Notes: generated by a model from the sequence alone, not told the origin. A stretch of DNA of 64,000 nucleotides from Pseudomonadota bacterium (GCA_030653935.1 JAURYL010000048.1:20609-84608), one strand, 5' to 3'. Shown: positions 1 to 9,465, counted from the stretch's first letter. Numbers and translations are program-made.

Positions 1-80
1 ACAGAGGTTTGGGCTAGTTTCGGGTCGTTCAGAACGTTGCTGTGAAACAAGCGGTGTGATCGACTTTGCGGCTGATTTTT

Positions 81-150
81 TGTAGCGCAGGCTTCCAGCC
101 TGCCCGTTGCCGTCCCGGCACCGTGGCGCAGGCTGGAAGCCTGCGCTACA
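81..150. repeat. Palindromic repeat, family A (TGTAGCGCAGGC type)
   Basis: A long inverted repeat: the left arm starts TGTAGCGCAGGCTTCCAGCC and the right arm is its near-exact reverse complement ending GCGCTACA. Related copies lie at 19658-19719, 46543-46611, 56584-56652 and 59112-59181. REP-like dispersed element. The rest of positions 1-337 holds no other feature I recognise apart from the doubtful short ORF at 228. Confidence 0.8.
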
Positions 151-227
151 TGAGGTTTCATGGGTCGGGGCGAGTGATTCATTCATGTTGAGTTACGGTA
201 CATTCCGGCACTGACAGTAATGGCGTA

Positions 228-326
228 ATGCCAGGGGAACTCGTGGCTACGGCGCGACAGGTTGAACTCAACCTCGCGCTGAAGCAGGTACAACAACTGT
301 TGGCCGAAGCTCAGGAACAACGCTAG
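228..326 (+). CDS. Unrecognised 32-residue ORF upstream of the defence island
   Basis: An ATG-to-TAG reading frame of 32 codons that ends 11 bases before the DUF262 gene. The predicted peptide is rich in Leu, Gln, Ala and Glu and looks helical, like the last helix of a larger coiled-coil protein. It may be a 3' remnant of a lost gene, or chance. I do not recognise a family and there is no strong ribosome binding site. Confidence 0.2.
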   Translation: MPGELVATARQVELNLALKQVQQLLAEAQEQR

Positions 327-337
327 GGAACCCGTCG

Positions 338-2455
338 ATGAAAGCCACCGAAGCCAATCTACTGAAGTTCATCCGCAAGTCGCCCCAGTTCGTCATCCCC
401 ATCTACCAGCGCAACTACTCCTGGACGGCGGAACAGTGCCTGCAACTCTGGCACGACCTGCTGCGCGCCGGACGCAACGACAAGGTCAACGCCCACTTCA
501 TCGGTTCCATCGTCTATGTGGAACGCGCGCTTTCCGCCGTCACCAGCCAGGAAGCACTGTTGGTCATCGACGGCCAGCAACGTCTGACCACCAGCACCTT
601 GCTGGTCGCCGCCCTGGCCAAGCACTTCGAGGTTGAGAAGCTGGACGAACTGCTCGACACCTTTTCCGCCCGCAAGCTGCGCAACTACTACCTGATCAAC
701 CCGGACGAAGAGGGCGAGCGCCACTACAAGCTGCTCCTCTCGGAAACCGACCGGGAAACCTTGCTGGCCCTGCTGAAACAGTCGCCCATGCCGCAAGAGG
801 CCAGCACCCGCATTCAGGAGAACTTCTCGCTGTTCGAATCCCTGATCTGCGAGCATCGGAACGAACTCGACAGTATCTGCAAAGGGCTGGCCAAGCTGGT
901 GATCGTCGAAGTCGCCCTGGACCGGGCGCACGACAATCCGCAACTGATCTTCGAGAGCATGAACTCCACCGGCCTGGAACTCAGCCAGGCCGACCTCATC
1001 CGCAACTTCATCCTGATGGGCCTGGAGCCCAAGTTGCAAACCGAGCTCTACACCCGCTACTGGCGCCCCATGGAAAAGGGTTTTGGCCAGGCCGCCTATG
1101 CCACCCACTTCGACGCCTTCATGCGGCATTACCTGACCACGAAGACCGGCGAAATTCCCAACATGCGCGAGGTCTACACCGCGTTCAAGCATTACGCCCG
1201 CGCCTTCGATGCCGCTGTGGAGGCGCTGGTTGCCGATATCCATGCCTATGCGGCCTACTACTGCGCCATGGCCCTCGGAGACGAACCCGACCCGGCGCTC
1301 AAACAAGCCTTCCAGGACCTGCGCGAACTGAAAGTGGACGTGGCCTACCCGTTCCTGTTGGAGGCGTATCACGACTACCGCCAGCACCACCTGAATGCCG
1401 GCGAGCTGCTGGAAATCGTCCGGCTGATCGAAAGCTATGTCTTCCGCCGCGCCGCCTGCGCCATTCCCACCAACTCCTTGAACAAGACCTTCGCCGGCTT
1501 CGGCCGCACGTTGAAGAAGGACCGCTATCTGGAAAGCGTTCAGGCCGCATTCCTCCTGCTGCCGTCCTACCGTCGCTTCCCTGGCGACGAGGAATTCCAG
1601 CGCGAACTCAAACAGCGCGATCTCTATCACTACCCGCGCCGCAGCTACTGGCTACGCCGGCTGGAAAACCACGGCCGCAAGGAACGCGTCATGGTGGAGG
1701 ACTACACCATCGAACACATCCTGCCCCAGAACGAAGCCCTGTCCCAGGAATGGCAGGCCGAACTGGGGCTGGAATGGCATCGCATCCAGCAAACCTGGCT
1801 GCATACCCTGGGTAACCTCACCCTCACCGGCTACAACAGCGAATACAGCGACCTGCCCTTCACCAGCAAACGCGACCTCAAGGACAAGGACGGCAACCCG
1901 GCCGGCTTTGCCGCCAGCCCGCTCAAGCTCAATCAGGGCCTGGGGCAAATCCAGAAGTGGGACGAAGACGCCATCCAGCAACGGGCTCAGCGTCTGGCCG
2001 GCGAAGCCGTCAAGGTGTGGCGCGCGCCCCGGCTCGAAGCTGACATCCTGGCGGCCTACCGCCCGCAACCCGCCAAATCGGGCCACGGCTACAGCCTCGC
2101 CGATCACCCGCATATCGCCAGCGGTGCCATGGCCGCGCTATTCGAAGCCCTGCGCCAGGGCATCCTCGCCCTGGACCCCTGCGTCAGCGAGGAATTTCTC
2201 AAGCTTTACGTCGCCTACAAGGCCGAGACCAACTTTGTTGACGTGGTACCCCAGGCCAAGCGGCTGCGCCTGAGCATGAACCTGGCTTTCCACGAAATCG
2301 ATGACCCCAAAGGACTGTGCAAGGACGTTTCCTCGCTGGGCCGCTGGGGTAATGGCGACGTGGAAGTCGGCCTGACCAGCCTTGAAGAACTGCCCTATGT
2401 GATGGGGCTTATACGACAATCCTTCGACCGCCAGATGGGCGGCACCGCCGATTGA
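338..2455 (+). CDS. DUF262/DUF1524 (GmrSD-like) protein, probable modification-dependent defence nuclease
   Basis: 705 residues. The N-terminal DUF262 domain (about 1-220) shows the family's PIYQRNYSW motif and IDGQQRLTT nucleotide-binding motif. The DUF1524 domain (about 445-555) has the HNH-type IEHILPQN core and a downstream LGNLTLTGYN. The last ~110 residues resemble the DUF5655 tail seen on such proteins. DUF262+DUF1524 fusions are the GmrSD type IV restriction family, which uses NTP and cuts modified DNA. The next gene (mod) starts at or just after this stop codon, so the gene probably belongs to the type III RM operon downstream. Family is firm; modified-DNA specificity here is inference. 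Confidence 0.85.
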   Translation: MKATEANLLKFIRKSPQFVIPIYQRNYSWTAEQCLQLWHDLLRAGRNDKVNAHFIGSIVYVERALSAVTSQEALLVIDGQQRLTTSTLLVAALAKHFEVEKLDELLDTFSARKLRNYYLINPDEEGERHYKLLLSETDRETLLALLKQSPMPQEASTRIQENFSLFESLICEHRNELDSICKGLAKLVIVEVALDRAHDNPQLIFESMNSTGLELSQADLIRNFILMGLEPKLQTELYTRYWRPMEKGFGQAAYATHFDAFMRHYLTTKTGEIPNMREVYTAFKHYARAFDAAVEALVADIHAYAAYYCAMALGDEPDPALKQAFQDLRELKVDVAYPFLLEAYHDYRQHHLNAGELLEIVRLIESYVFRRAACAIPTNSLNKTFAGFGRTLKKDRYLESVQAAFLLLPSYRRFPGDEEFQRELKQRDLYHYPRRSYWLRRLENHGRKERVMVEDYTIEHILPQNEALSQEWQAELGLEWHRIQQTWLHTLGNLTLTGYNSEYSDLPFTSKRDLKDKDGNPAGFAASPLKLNQGLGQIQKWDEDAIQQRAQRLAGEAVKVWRAPRLEADILAAYRPQPAKSGHGYSLADHPHIASGAMAALFEALRQGILALDPCVSEEFLKLYVAYKAETNFVDVVPQAKRLRLSMNLAFHEIDDPKGLCKDVSSLGRWGNGDVEVGLTSLEELPYVMGLIRQSFDRQMGGTAD

Positions 2456-2481
2456 GCGCAACACAACCCCAGGAACCCGCC

Positions 2482-4548
2482 ATGACGATGGAACCCATCA
2501 CCGCCGCCGACCCCGCAGCCCAATCCGCCGATCTGCTGGCCGGCAACCTCCAGCAACTCAAGGCCCTGTTCCCGGAACTGATCACGGAAAGCCGAGTGCA
2601 CGGCAAAGTGGTGGCGACGGTGAACGTGGATGTGCTCAAAGCCCTGGTGGGCGACCAGACCGTCACCGACGCCGACGAGAAATACGGCCTCAACTGGCAC
2701 GGCAAGCGCCGCGCCCGGCAACTGGCACTCACCCCCTCCACCGGCACCCTGCGCCCCTGTCCCGAAGACAGCCTGGACTGGGACAGCACGCAAAACCTGA
2801 TGATCGAGGGCGACAACCTGGAAGTGTTGAAGCTCCTGCAGAAGAGCTATGCCGGCAAGGTCAAGCTGATCTATATCGACCCGCCGTATAACACCGGCAA
2901 GGATTTTGTTTATCCGGATGATTTCCGGGACAACATCGCTAATTACAAGCGTTTGACCGGACAAGTCGATGGCGAAGGGGTGGCGCGTAGCGCCAATACC
3001 GAAGCCAGTGGGCGGTTTCATACCGACTGGCTGAATATGATTTATCCGCGGTTGAAGCTGGCTCAGAACATCTTGAAACGCGACGGCGCGATATTTGTGT
3101 CTTGCGATGAAGGTGAGCAGGCTAGGTTGCGTGTTGCCATGGACGAAATCTTCGGACAGGAGAACTTCGTCGCCGACATGGTTTGGGCCGCAGGTCGCAA
3201 GAATGACTCGCGACTCATTTCGGTGTCGCATGAATACATTGTTTGCTATGCCCGTAACAAAGGCCTTCTAACTGAACAGAAGATTGAGTGGCGTCAACGC
3301 AAGAAGGGGCTTGAGGATATCTATTCGCAATACGAAAAGCTCAAGCGCGAACATGGTTCAAACTATGCGGCAATGACTGCGGGATTGAAGAAGTGGTACA
3401 AGGAATTGTCTGATGGCAACCCTGCAAAGTCCCACAAGCATTACTGTCAGATTGATAAACGCGGGGTATATTTCGCAGCGGATATTTCCTGGCCAGGCGG
3501 CGGCGGGCCCAAGTATGAGGTGTCTCACCCAACAAATAATAAGCCAGTAAAAATACCTGCACGTGGATGGATCACACCAGACCCGGAGAAAATGCAGGGT
3601 TGGATCGCAGATGACAGGGTTCATTTTGGCGAAGATGAAACATCTGTTCCATGCCTGAAGTCCCATTTGAAGGATCAGGAGTACCAAGCCCCATACAGCG
3701 TTTTCTACAAGGATGGCCGAGCCGCAACAAAACGGCTTCGCGAACTGATGGGGGGTGATTGCTTTGATTTCCCCAAGGACGAGACCGTACTTCAAGAGCT
3801 CATCGGAATGATGACTTCTAGTGAGGATGTGATTCTGGACTTCTTCGCTGGCTCGGGCACAACTGGCCATGCTGTGATGGCTCAGAACGCTACCGATTCT
3901 GCCCGCCGTCGATTTGTTCTTGTTCAACTCCCCGAGTGTCTTGATCCGGGGAAGAAGGAGCAGAAGGCTGCCGCAGATTATTGCGACGTTTTAAAGACGC
4001 CTCGTACTCTCGCCGAGCTGACCAAGGAACGTCTCCGCCGGGCTGCTTCAAGAATCAAAGTCGAAAATCCCTTATTTGCAGGTGACACCGGTTTCCGCGT
4101 CTTCAAACTTGACACCTCCAACATCCGCGCATGGAACCCGCACCCCGCCGATCTGGAAGCCGATCTGTTGACCCACCAGGAGCATCTGATCGAAGGCCGC
4201 AGCGAAACCGACATCCTCTACGAGTTGCTGCTCAAGCTGGGCCTTGACCTGTGCGTACCCATTGAAAAGCGTAGCGGTGCAGTCCTGGATTCCCGCCTGC
4301 GCGGGAATGACGCGCTGGTGGTGCATTCGGTCGGCGGCGGCGTGCTGATGGCCTGCCTTGGCACCTCGATCAGCCGGGACGAGGTGGAGCCTCTGGCGCT
4401 AGGCATCATCGCCTGGCACCAGGAACTTGCGCCCGCCGGCGATACCACCTGCGTGTTCCGCGACAGCGCCTTTGCCGACGACGTGGCCAAGACCAATCTC
4501 GCCGCCATCCTGGAGCAGCACGGCATCCGCAACGTCAGGAGCCTGTGA
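2482..4548 (+). CDS. Type III restriction-modification system methyltransferase subunit Mod
   Basis: 688 residues. It is a beta-class amino-methyltransferase: catalytic motif IV DPPYNTG at about residues 133-139, then a long target-recognition region, then the SAM-binding motif FAGSGTTG at about 455. This order and the length match type III Mod proteins, which methylate adenine and give the complex its specificity. I chose ATG 2482 because an AGGA lies 7 bases upstream; a TTG at 2452 overlapping the previous stop is the alternative. Base use dips in GC in the target-recognition region (about 2900-4080), common for exchanged specificity domains. A dRS3-like palindrome (4289-4308) encodes residues 603-609 in frame. 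The 3' end overlaps darT by 4 bases. Confidence 0.9.
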   Translation: MTMEPITAADPAAQSADLLAGNLQQLKALFPELITESRVHGKVVATVNVDVLKALVGDQTVTDADEKYGLNWHGKRRARQLALTPSTGTLRPCPEDSLDWDSTQNLMIEGDNLEVLKLLQKSYAGKVKLIYIDPPYNTGKDFVYPDDFRDNIANYKRLTGQVDGEGVARSANTEASGRFHTDWLNMIYPRLKLAQNILKRDGAIFVSCDEGEQARLRVAMDEIFGQENFVADMVWAAGRKNDSRLISVSHEYIVCYARNKGLLTEQKIEWRQRKKGLEDIYSQYEKLKREHGSNYAAMTAGLKKWYKELSDGNPAKSHKHYCQIDKRGVYFAADISWPGGGGPKYEVSHPTNNKPVKIPARGWITPDPEKMQGWIADDRVHFGEDETSVPCLKSHLKDQEYQAPYSVFYKDGRAATKRLRELMGGDCFDFPKDETVLQELIGMMTSSEDVILDFFAGSGTTGHAVMAQNATDSARRRFVLVQLPECLDPGKKEQKAAADYCDVLKTPRTLAELTKERLRRAASRIKVENPLFAGDTGFRVFKLDTSNIRAWNPHPADLEADLLTHQEHLIEGRSETDILYELLLKLGLDLCVPIEKRSGAVLDSRLRGNDALVVHSVGGGVLMACLGTSISRDEVEPLALGIIAWHQELAPAGDTTCVFRDSAFADDVAKTNLAAILEQHGIRNVRSL
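4289..4308. repeat. dRS3-like palindrome inside mod
   Basis: Matches ATTCCC-N8-GGGAAT, the consensus of the neisserial dRS3 repeat. It is read in frame within mod as part of SRLRGN. A second copy with the same arms lies at 41894-41913 in a non-coding gap. Confidence 0.7.
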
Positions 4549-5192
4549 GCGTGGCGGTGCCGGCGCAACCCAAGCTGTACCACATCGCCCATGTGGACCG
4601 CCTGCCGTCCATCGTGGCCGATGCCAGGCTATGGTGCGATGCGGAGATTGTTCGGCGCGCTCCGCCGGGGACGATGATCGGCATGGGCAGTATCAAGCAA
4701 CGTCGATTGACCGAACTGACCTTGAGCAGTCATCCCGAACTGCATGTCGGGGACTGCGTGCCGTTCTATTTCTGCCCACGCTCGGTCATGCTTTACCTGA
4801 TCTATCAGGCCAACCACCCGGAGCTTGGCTATCGGGGTGGACAAGGTCCGATCATTCATCTGGAAGCCGACTTGCATGCGGTCGTCCGCTGGGCGGAACA
4901 GGAAGCGCGGCGCTGGGCGTTTACCTTGTCCAATGCGGGCGCGCGCTACTTCGAAGATCGCTGCGACCTGGCGCAACTCGGCGAGGTGGATTGGGTTGCC
5001 GTTGAGGCGCGCAACTGGCAACAGCACAAGGAAGGCAAACAGGCGGAGTTCCTGTTGGAAAATGATTTCCCCTGGCACCTGGTCGAACGGATCGGGGTGC
5101 ATTCCAGGGCGGTTTATCAGCAGGTGGTCAATGCGCTACCTGTCCACGGACATCGACCAGCGGTGGAGATTCGCGCCGAATGGTATTACTAG
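4545..5192 (+). CDS. darT: DarT-type DNA ADP-ribosyltransferase toxin (DUF4433)
   Basis: 215 residues, the usual DarT size. The N-terminus carries the family's LYHI-H NAD-site motif (about 11-16), followed by IKQRR (about 50-54), and a C-terminal QAEFLLE segment whose Glu168 is the expected catalytic residue. DarT enzymes transfer ADP-ribose from NAD to single-stranded DNA bases and block replication, giving abortive phage defence. The GTG start at 4545 overlaps the mod stop by 4 bases; a GTG at 4551 is an alternative. Its antitoxin darG follows after 18 bases. Family assignment is strong; activity is inferred. Confidence 0.88.
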   Translation: MSVAVPAQPKLYHIAHVDRLPSIVADARLWCDAEIVRRAPPGTMIGMGSIKQRRLTELTLSSHPELHVGDCVPFYFCPRSVMLYLIYQANHPELGYRGGQGPIIHLEADLHAVVRWAEQEARRWAFTLSNAGARYFEDRCDLAQLGEVDWVAVEARNWQQHKEGKQAEFLLENDFPWHLVERIGVHSRAVYQQVVNALPVHGHRPAVEIRAEWYY

Positions 5193-5210
5193 ATTGAGGA
5201 GTGATCAGCC

Positions 5211-6272
5211 ATGATCGAATTCACCAGCGGCGACATCTTGAAGGACGATTCGGATGCGCTCATCAATACCGTCAATTGCGTTGGCGTGATGGGGCGCGGC
5301 ATCGCCCTGCAATTCAAGAATGCCTGGCCGGAGAACTTCAAAGCCTATGCGGCGGCCTGCAAACGCAACGAAGTGCAGCCGGGCCGCATGTGCGTCCATG
5401 AAACCGGCTTGCTCACGCCACCGCGTTTCATCATCAATTTCCCCACCAAGCGGCACTGGCGCGGCGCAAGCCGGATGGAAGACATCGAGGCAGGCTTGGC
5501 GGCATTGGTGGAGGTGATCCGCGCCCAAGGTATCCGCTCGATTGCCATTCCACCATTGGGTAGTGGCCTGGGTGGCCTGGAATGGTCGCAGGTCCGGCCG
5601 CGCATCGAAGCGGCCATGGGGGCGCTTGCCGATGTTCGGGTGCGGGTCTACGAACCCAAGGGCGCGCCTGCGTCGGATGTGATGGTCCATAACCGGAAGG
5701 TGCCATCCATGACCGCCGGCAGGGCGGCATTGGTGGAGCTGATGAGCCGCTACCTGGGCGGGTTGCTCGATCCTTTTGTGACGCTGTTGGAAGTGCACAA
5801 ACTGATGTACTTCATGCAGGAATCCGGCGAGCCGCTAAGTCTCAAGTTCAATCAAGCGCCTTATGGTCCCTATGCCGAAAACCTGCGCCACGTGCTGCGT
5901 ACCATCGAAGGCCATCTGATCTCGGGCTATGCCGACGGCGGCGATGCGCCGGACAAGCAGCTCAGCCTCGTACCAGGGGCGGTGGACGATGCCACGGCAT
6001 TCCTTGCTCAGCATGCCCAGACCCGCGCCCGCTTCGGCAAGGTTGCATCGCTGGTGGAGGGGTTCGAGTCCCCCTTCGGGCTGGAACTGTTGTCTACCGT
6101 GCATTGGGTCATCAAGCATCAAACCGTGGCAAGTCTGGACGATGTGGTTCAGCACACTTATGCCTGGAATGCCCGCAAGCGGCAGTTCACGCGCAGGCAG
6201 ATCGGCATTGCCGCCGAAGTCCTCGCGGAGAAGGGCTGGTTGGGTGTCCCCTGGGTGAGCGCGCGGGCATGA
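5211..6272 (+). CDS. darG: DarG-type macrodomain antitoxin
   Basis: 353 residues. The N-terminal macrodomain (about 1-150) begins MIEFTSGDIL and shows the ADP-ribose loop motifs NTVNCVGVMGRGIA and PPLGSGLGGL. In DarG this domain removes ADP-ribose from DNA, reversing DarT. The remaining ~200 residues form a helical C-terminal domain that in the family binds and blocks DarT directly. A GAGGAG ribosome site precedes ATG 5211. The gene lies between darT and res and overlaps res by 4 bases, so toxin, antitoxin and restriction genes are likely co-transcribed. Confidence 0.88.
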   Translation: MIEFTSGDILKDDSDALINTVNCVGVMGRGIALQFKNAWPENFKAYAAACKRNEVQPGRMCVHETGLLTPPRFIINFPTKRHWRGASRMEDIEAGLAALVEVIRAQGIRSIAIPPLGSGLGGLEWSQVRPRIEAAMGALADVRVRVYEPKGAPASDVMVHNRKVPSMTAGRAALVELMSRYLGGLLDPFVTLLEVHKLMYFMQESGEPLSLKFNQAPYGPYAENLRHVLRTIEGHLISGYADGGDAPDKQLSLVPGAVDDATAFLAQHAQTRARFGKVASLVEGFESPFGLELLSTVHWVIKHQTVASLDDVVQHTYAWNARKRQFTRRQIGIAAEVLAEKGWLGVPWVSARA

Positions 6273-9200
6273 AACTCCATTTCGAACCCAACCTCGACTA
6301 CCAACTCCAGGCCATCGAGGCCGTCTGCGACCTGTTTCGCGGCCAGGAGGCGTGCCGTACCGAATTCACGGTGACGATGAAGGCCCCGTCTGCCCTGGCT
6401 GACGATCTATTCCCCGGCACCCAACCGGAACAACTGACCCTGGGCATGGCCGAGTCGGACCTGGGCGTCGGCAATCGCCTGTCTCTGCTGGACGACCAAC
6501 TGCACAAGAACCTGGCCGACATCCAGTTGCGCGGTGGTTTGCGCCCCTCCAGCACCCTGGCCTCCGGCGACTTCACCGTCGAGATGGAAACCGGCACCGG
6601 CAAAACCTATGTCTATCTGCGCACGATCTTCGAACTGAACAAGCGTTACGGCTTCACCAAGTTCGTCATCGTGGTGCCGTCGGTGGCGATCAAGGAGGGC
6701 GTCTACCACACGCTTGGCATGACCGTGGGGCACTTCAAGGATTTGTACGCAGGCGTGCCGTTCGACTACTTCCTTTACGACTCCAGCAAGCTGGGCCAAG
6801 TGCGCAACTTCGCCTCCAGCTCGACGATCCAGATCATGCTGGTGACGGTGGGCGCCATCAACAAGAAGGACGTCAACAACCTCTACAAGGACAGCGAAAA
6901 GACCGGCGGCCAGAAGCCCATCGACCTGATCAAGGAAACGCGGCCCATCGTCATCGTCGATGAGCCGCAGAGTGTGGATGGCGGTCTTGAAGGGCGCGGC
7001 AAGGAAGCATTGGGCGCGATGAATCCGCTCTGCACGCTGCGTTATTCGGCCACCCATGTGGACAAGCATCATATGGTGTTCCGCCTGGATGCCGTGGACG
7101 CCTATGAGCGCAAGCTGGTGAAGCAGATCGAAGTGGCCTCGGCTTCGGTGGAGGATGCCCATAACAAACCCTTCGTGCGCTTTGTGGCGCCGGTTGTGCG
7201 CGGCAAGTCGGTGGTCGGTGCCAAGGTGGAACTGGATGTGCTGGCCCACGGCAAGGTCAGCCGGGTCGTCAAGGAAGTGCAGCCCTACGATTTGCTGGAT
7301 CAGGTCACCGGGCGCGAGATTTATCGGGACTTCATCGTTGGCGTGGAAATCGTCGCCAGGAAGGGCGAGGAGCTGATGGAGTTGCGCTATCCCGGCGGCG
7401 AAGTGTTTCTCCGGCCGGGGCAGGTTCACGGCGATATCGATCCTTTGGCCCTTCAACGGGAGATGATCCGCCGCACCATCAAGGAACACCTGGAGAAGGA
7501 ACTCCGCCTGCGCCCGCTGGGCATCAAGGTGCTGTCGCTGTTTTTCATTGACGAGGTGGCGAAGTACCGGCGCTATGACGTTGATGGAAACCCGGTCAAA
7601 GGCGACTACGCACGCATCTTCGAGGAGGAATACCGCCGCGCCGCCAAGCTTTCCACCTACCAAAGTTTGTTCGGCGAACTGGACCTGACGACGGCCGCTG
7701 AGGAGGTCCACAACGGGTATTTCTCCATCGACAAAAAAGGCGGCTGGTCCGATACCAGCGAGAACAACGCGGGCAACCGCGAGAATGCCGAGCGCGCCTA
7801 CAACCTGATCATGAAGGAAAAGGAGCAGCTGCTGTCCTTCGATACGCCGCTGAAATTCATCTTCTCCCATTCGGCGCTGAAGGAAGGTTGGGATAACCCC
7901 AACGTGTTCCAGATCTGCACGCTGCGCGACATCCAGACCGAGCGCGAGCGCCGTCAGACCCTCGGTCGCGGCCTGCGCCTGTGCGTCAACCAGCAGGGTG
8001 ACCGGGTACGCGGCTTCGAGGTCAACACGCTGACGGTGATCGGCACCGAGAACTACAAGGATTTTGCCGATAACCTTCAGAAGGAAATCGAAGCCGACAC
8101 GGGCATCCGCTTCGGGATCGTCGAGCAGCACCAGTTCGCCGCCATCGCGGTGACGGCGGTTGACGGCCAGACCGCGCCGCTGGGGGTCGAGCAATCAAAG
8201 GCGTTGTGGGAGCACCTGAAGGCGGCAGGTCACATCGATGCCAGGGGCAAAGTTCAGGACTCGCTGAAGTCGGCGTTGAAAGACGGGAAACTGGTGCTGC
8301 CGGCCGAATTCGAAGCGCAGCGCAGCCAGATATCCGAGCTGTTGCGCAAGGTATCAGGCCGCCTGGAGATCAAGAACGCCGACGACCGCAAGCCGGTTTC
8401 CTTGCGTAAGGACCGGGCCGGCAAGGCGATCTATCTCAGCGAGGAGTTCAAGGCGCTGTGGGACCGGATCAAGCATCAGACGACGTATCGCGTGCAGTTT
8501 GATAACGACAAGCTGGTGGCTGACTGCATCGCGGCGCTGCAACGGCCTGAATTCCTGATCAACAAGGCGCGCCTGCAATGGCGCAAGGCGGACCTGGCCA
8601 TCGGCAAGTCGGGGGTGGTGGCCACGGAAACTGCGGTTGCCCAGGCCGTCGCCTTGTACGAGCCGGACATCGAGTTGCCCGATCTCTTGACCGACTTGCA
8701 GGACCGAACCCAGCTCACCCGGCGCACCATCGTCAGCATTCTGACCGGCAGTGGCCGACTGGATGATTTCAAGCGCAACCCGCAACAGTTCATCGAACTG
8801 GCCGCCGAGACCATCAATCGTTGCAAGCGCATGGCGCTGGTTGACGGTATTCAGTACCGGAAGTTGGGCGAGGAACACTATTACGCTCAGGAGCTGTTCA
8901 ACCAGAATGAATTGATGGGTTATCTGACCGACAAGAGCGCGCGCATGGATGCTCGTAAATCTGTTTACGAGCATGTTCTGGTCGACTCTGACGTCGAGTG
9001 GGCGTTTGCCGACGCACTGGAGAAAAACGAGGCGATCAAGCTCTATGCCAAGCTGCCAGGCTGGTTCAAGGTGCCCACGCCATTGGGAACCTACAACCCG
9101 GACTGGGCCGTGCTGGTGGAACAGGACGGCGAGCAACGGCTGTACTTCGTGGTGGAGACCAAGAGCAGCCTCTTTACCGACGATTTACGCGATAAGGAAA

Positions 9201-9310
9201 GCGCCAGGATCAAATGCGGGAAAGCGCATTTTCAGACGCTGGCGGTTGGGGAGAATCCAGCTCGGTTTGTCGTGGCGCGCACGGTTGAAGACGTTTTTGC
9301 GAGGATATGA
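6269..9310 (+). CDS. Type III restriction-modification system restriction subunit Res
   Basis: 1013 residues, typical of Res. It contains a superfamily 2 helicase module with Walker A TGTGKT (about residue 110), a DEAD-like VDEPQSVDG motif (about 230) and helicase motif VI around QTLGRGLRL. The C-terminus has a PD-(D/E)xK nuclease site, PDW followed by VVETKSS. Res couples ATP hydrolysis to sliding and double-strand cleavage with Mod. ATG 6269 overlaps the darG stop (ATGA) and is preferred over any upstream in-frame start, which would lie inside darG. Confidence 0.9.
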   Translation: MKLHFEPNLDYQLQAIEAVCDLFRGQEACRTEFTVTMKAPSALADDLFPGTQPEQLTLGMAESDLGVGNRLSLLDDQLHKNLADIQLRGGLRPSSTLASGDFTVEMETGTGKTYVYLRTIFELNKRYGFTKFVIVVPSVAIKEGVYHTLGMTVGHFKDLYAGVPFDYFLYDSSKLGQVRNFASSSTIQIMLVTVGAINKKDVNNLYKDSEKTGGQKPIDLIKETRPIVIVDEPQSVDGGLEGRGKEALGAMNPLCTLRYSATHVDKHHMVFRLDAVDAYERKLVKQIEVASASVEDAHNKPFVRFVAPVVRGKSVVGAKVELDVLAHGKVSRVVKEVQPYDLLDQVTGREIYRDFIVGVEIVARKGEELMELRYPGGEVFLRPGQVHGDIDPLALQREMIRRTIKEHLEKELRLRPLGIKVLSLFFIDEVAKYRRYDVDGNPVKGDYARIFEEEYRRAAKLSTYQSLFGELDLTTAAEEVHNGYFSIDKKGGWSDTSENNAGNRENAERAYNLIMKEKEQLLSFDTPLKFIFSHSALKEGWDNPNVFQICTLRDIQTERERRQTLGRGLRLCVNQQGDRVRGFEVNTLTVIGTENYKDFADNLQKEIEADTGIRFGIVEQHQFAAIAVTAVDGQTAPLGVEQSKALWEHLKAAGHIDARGKVQDSLKSALKDGKLVLPAEFEAQRSQISELLRKVSGRLEIKNADDRKPVSLRKDRAGKAIYLSEEFKALWDRIKHQTTYRVQFDNDKLVADCIAALQRPEFLINKARLQWRKADLAIGKSGVVATETAVAQAVALYEPDIELPDLLTDLQDRTQLTRRTIVSILTGSGRLDDFKRNPQQFIELAAETINRCKRMALVDGIQYRKLGEEHYYAQELFNQNELMGYLTDKSARMDARKSVYEHVLVDSDVEWAFADALEKNEAIKLYAKLPGWFKVPTPLGTYNPDWAVLVEQDGEQRLYFVVETKSSLFTDDLRDKESARIKCGKAHFQTLAVGENPARFVVARTVEDVFARI

Positions 9311-9403
9311 GATGCGCGCCCTCACCATGCCCAGGCGGCGGAAATGCTGGGTATCGACCTGGTCTCCCAGTGGCGAAAAATCAAGAAATTCGGCCTGGCC
9401 TGA
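9311..9403 (+). pseudogene. Remnant of a Fis-type helix-turn-helix C-terminus
   Basis: Directly after the res stop, the same frame reads AQAAEMLGIDLVSQWRKIKK followed by FGLA and a stop. This matches the C-terminal Fis-like DNA-binding helix pair of NtrC-family sigma-54 activators (pattern AAxLLGIxxxxLWRKLKKYGL). No start codon or upstream domains are present, so it is a 3' scrap, probably marking the edge of the inserted defence island. Confidence 0.45.
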
Positions 9404-9436
9404 GGGCCGCGCCAGACGCCGCACCGGGGGGCTACT

Positions 9437-9465
9437 TTAGAGATTGCTGATCTACCTGCTACAAT
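9437..9465 (+). promoter_or_regulatory. Candidate sigma-70 promoter upstream of the sulP/dab cluster
   Basis: TTTAGA (9437-9442) and TACAAT (9460-9465) separated by 17 bases. It would give a transcript with a leader of about 110 bases. Sequence-only prediction. Confidence 0.35.

Noticed and set aside
359..1630. Long open frame on the minus strand opposite the DUF262 gene
   Set aside because: GC-rich antisense shadow: low-complexity Gly/Val/Gln composition, no family motif, and the plus-strand frame carries clear DUF262/DUF1524 motifs.
6407..8194. 595-codon minus-strand frame opposite res
   Set aside because: Antisense shadow with His/Leu/Gln-rich composition; the plus strand has an intact helicase-nuclease.
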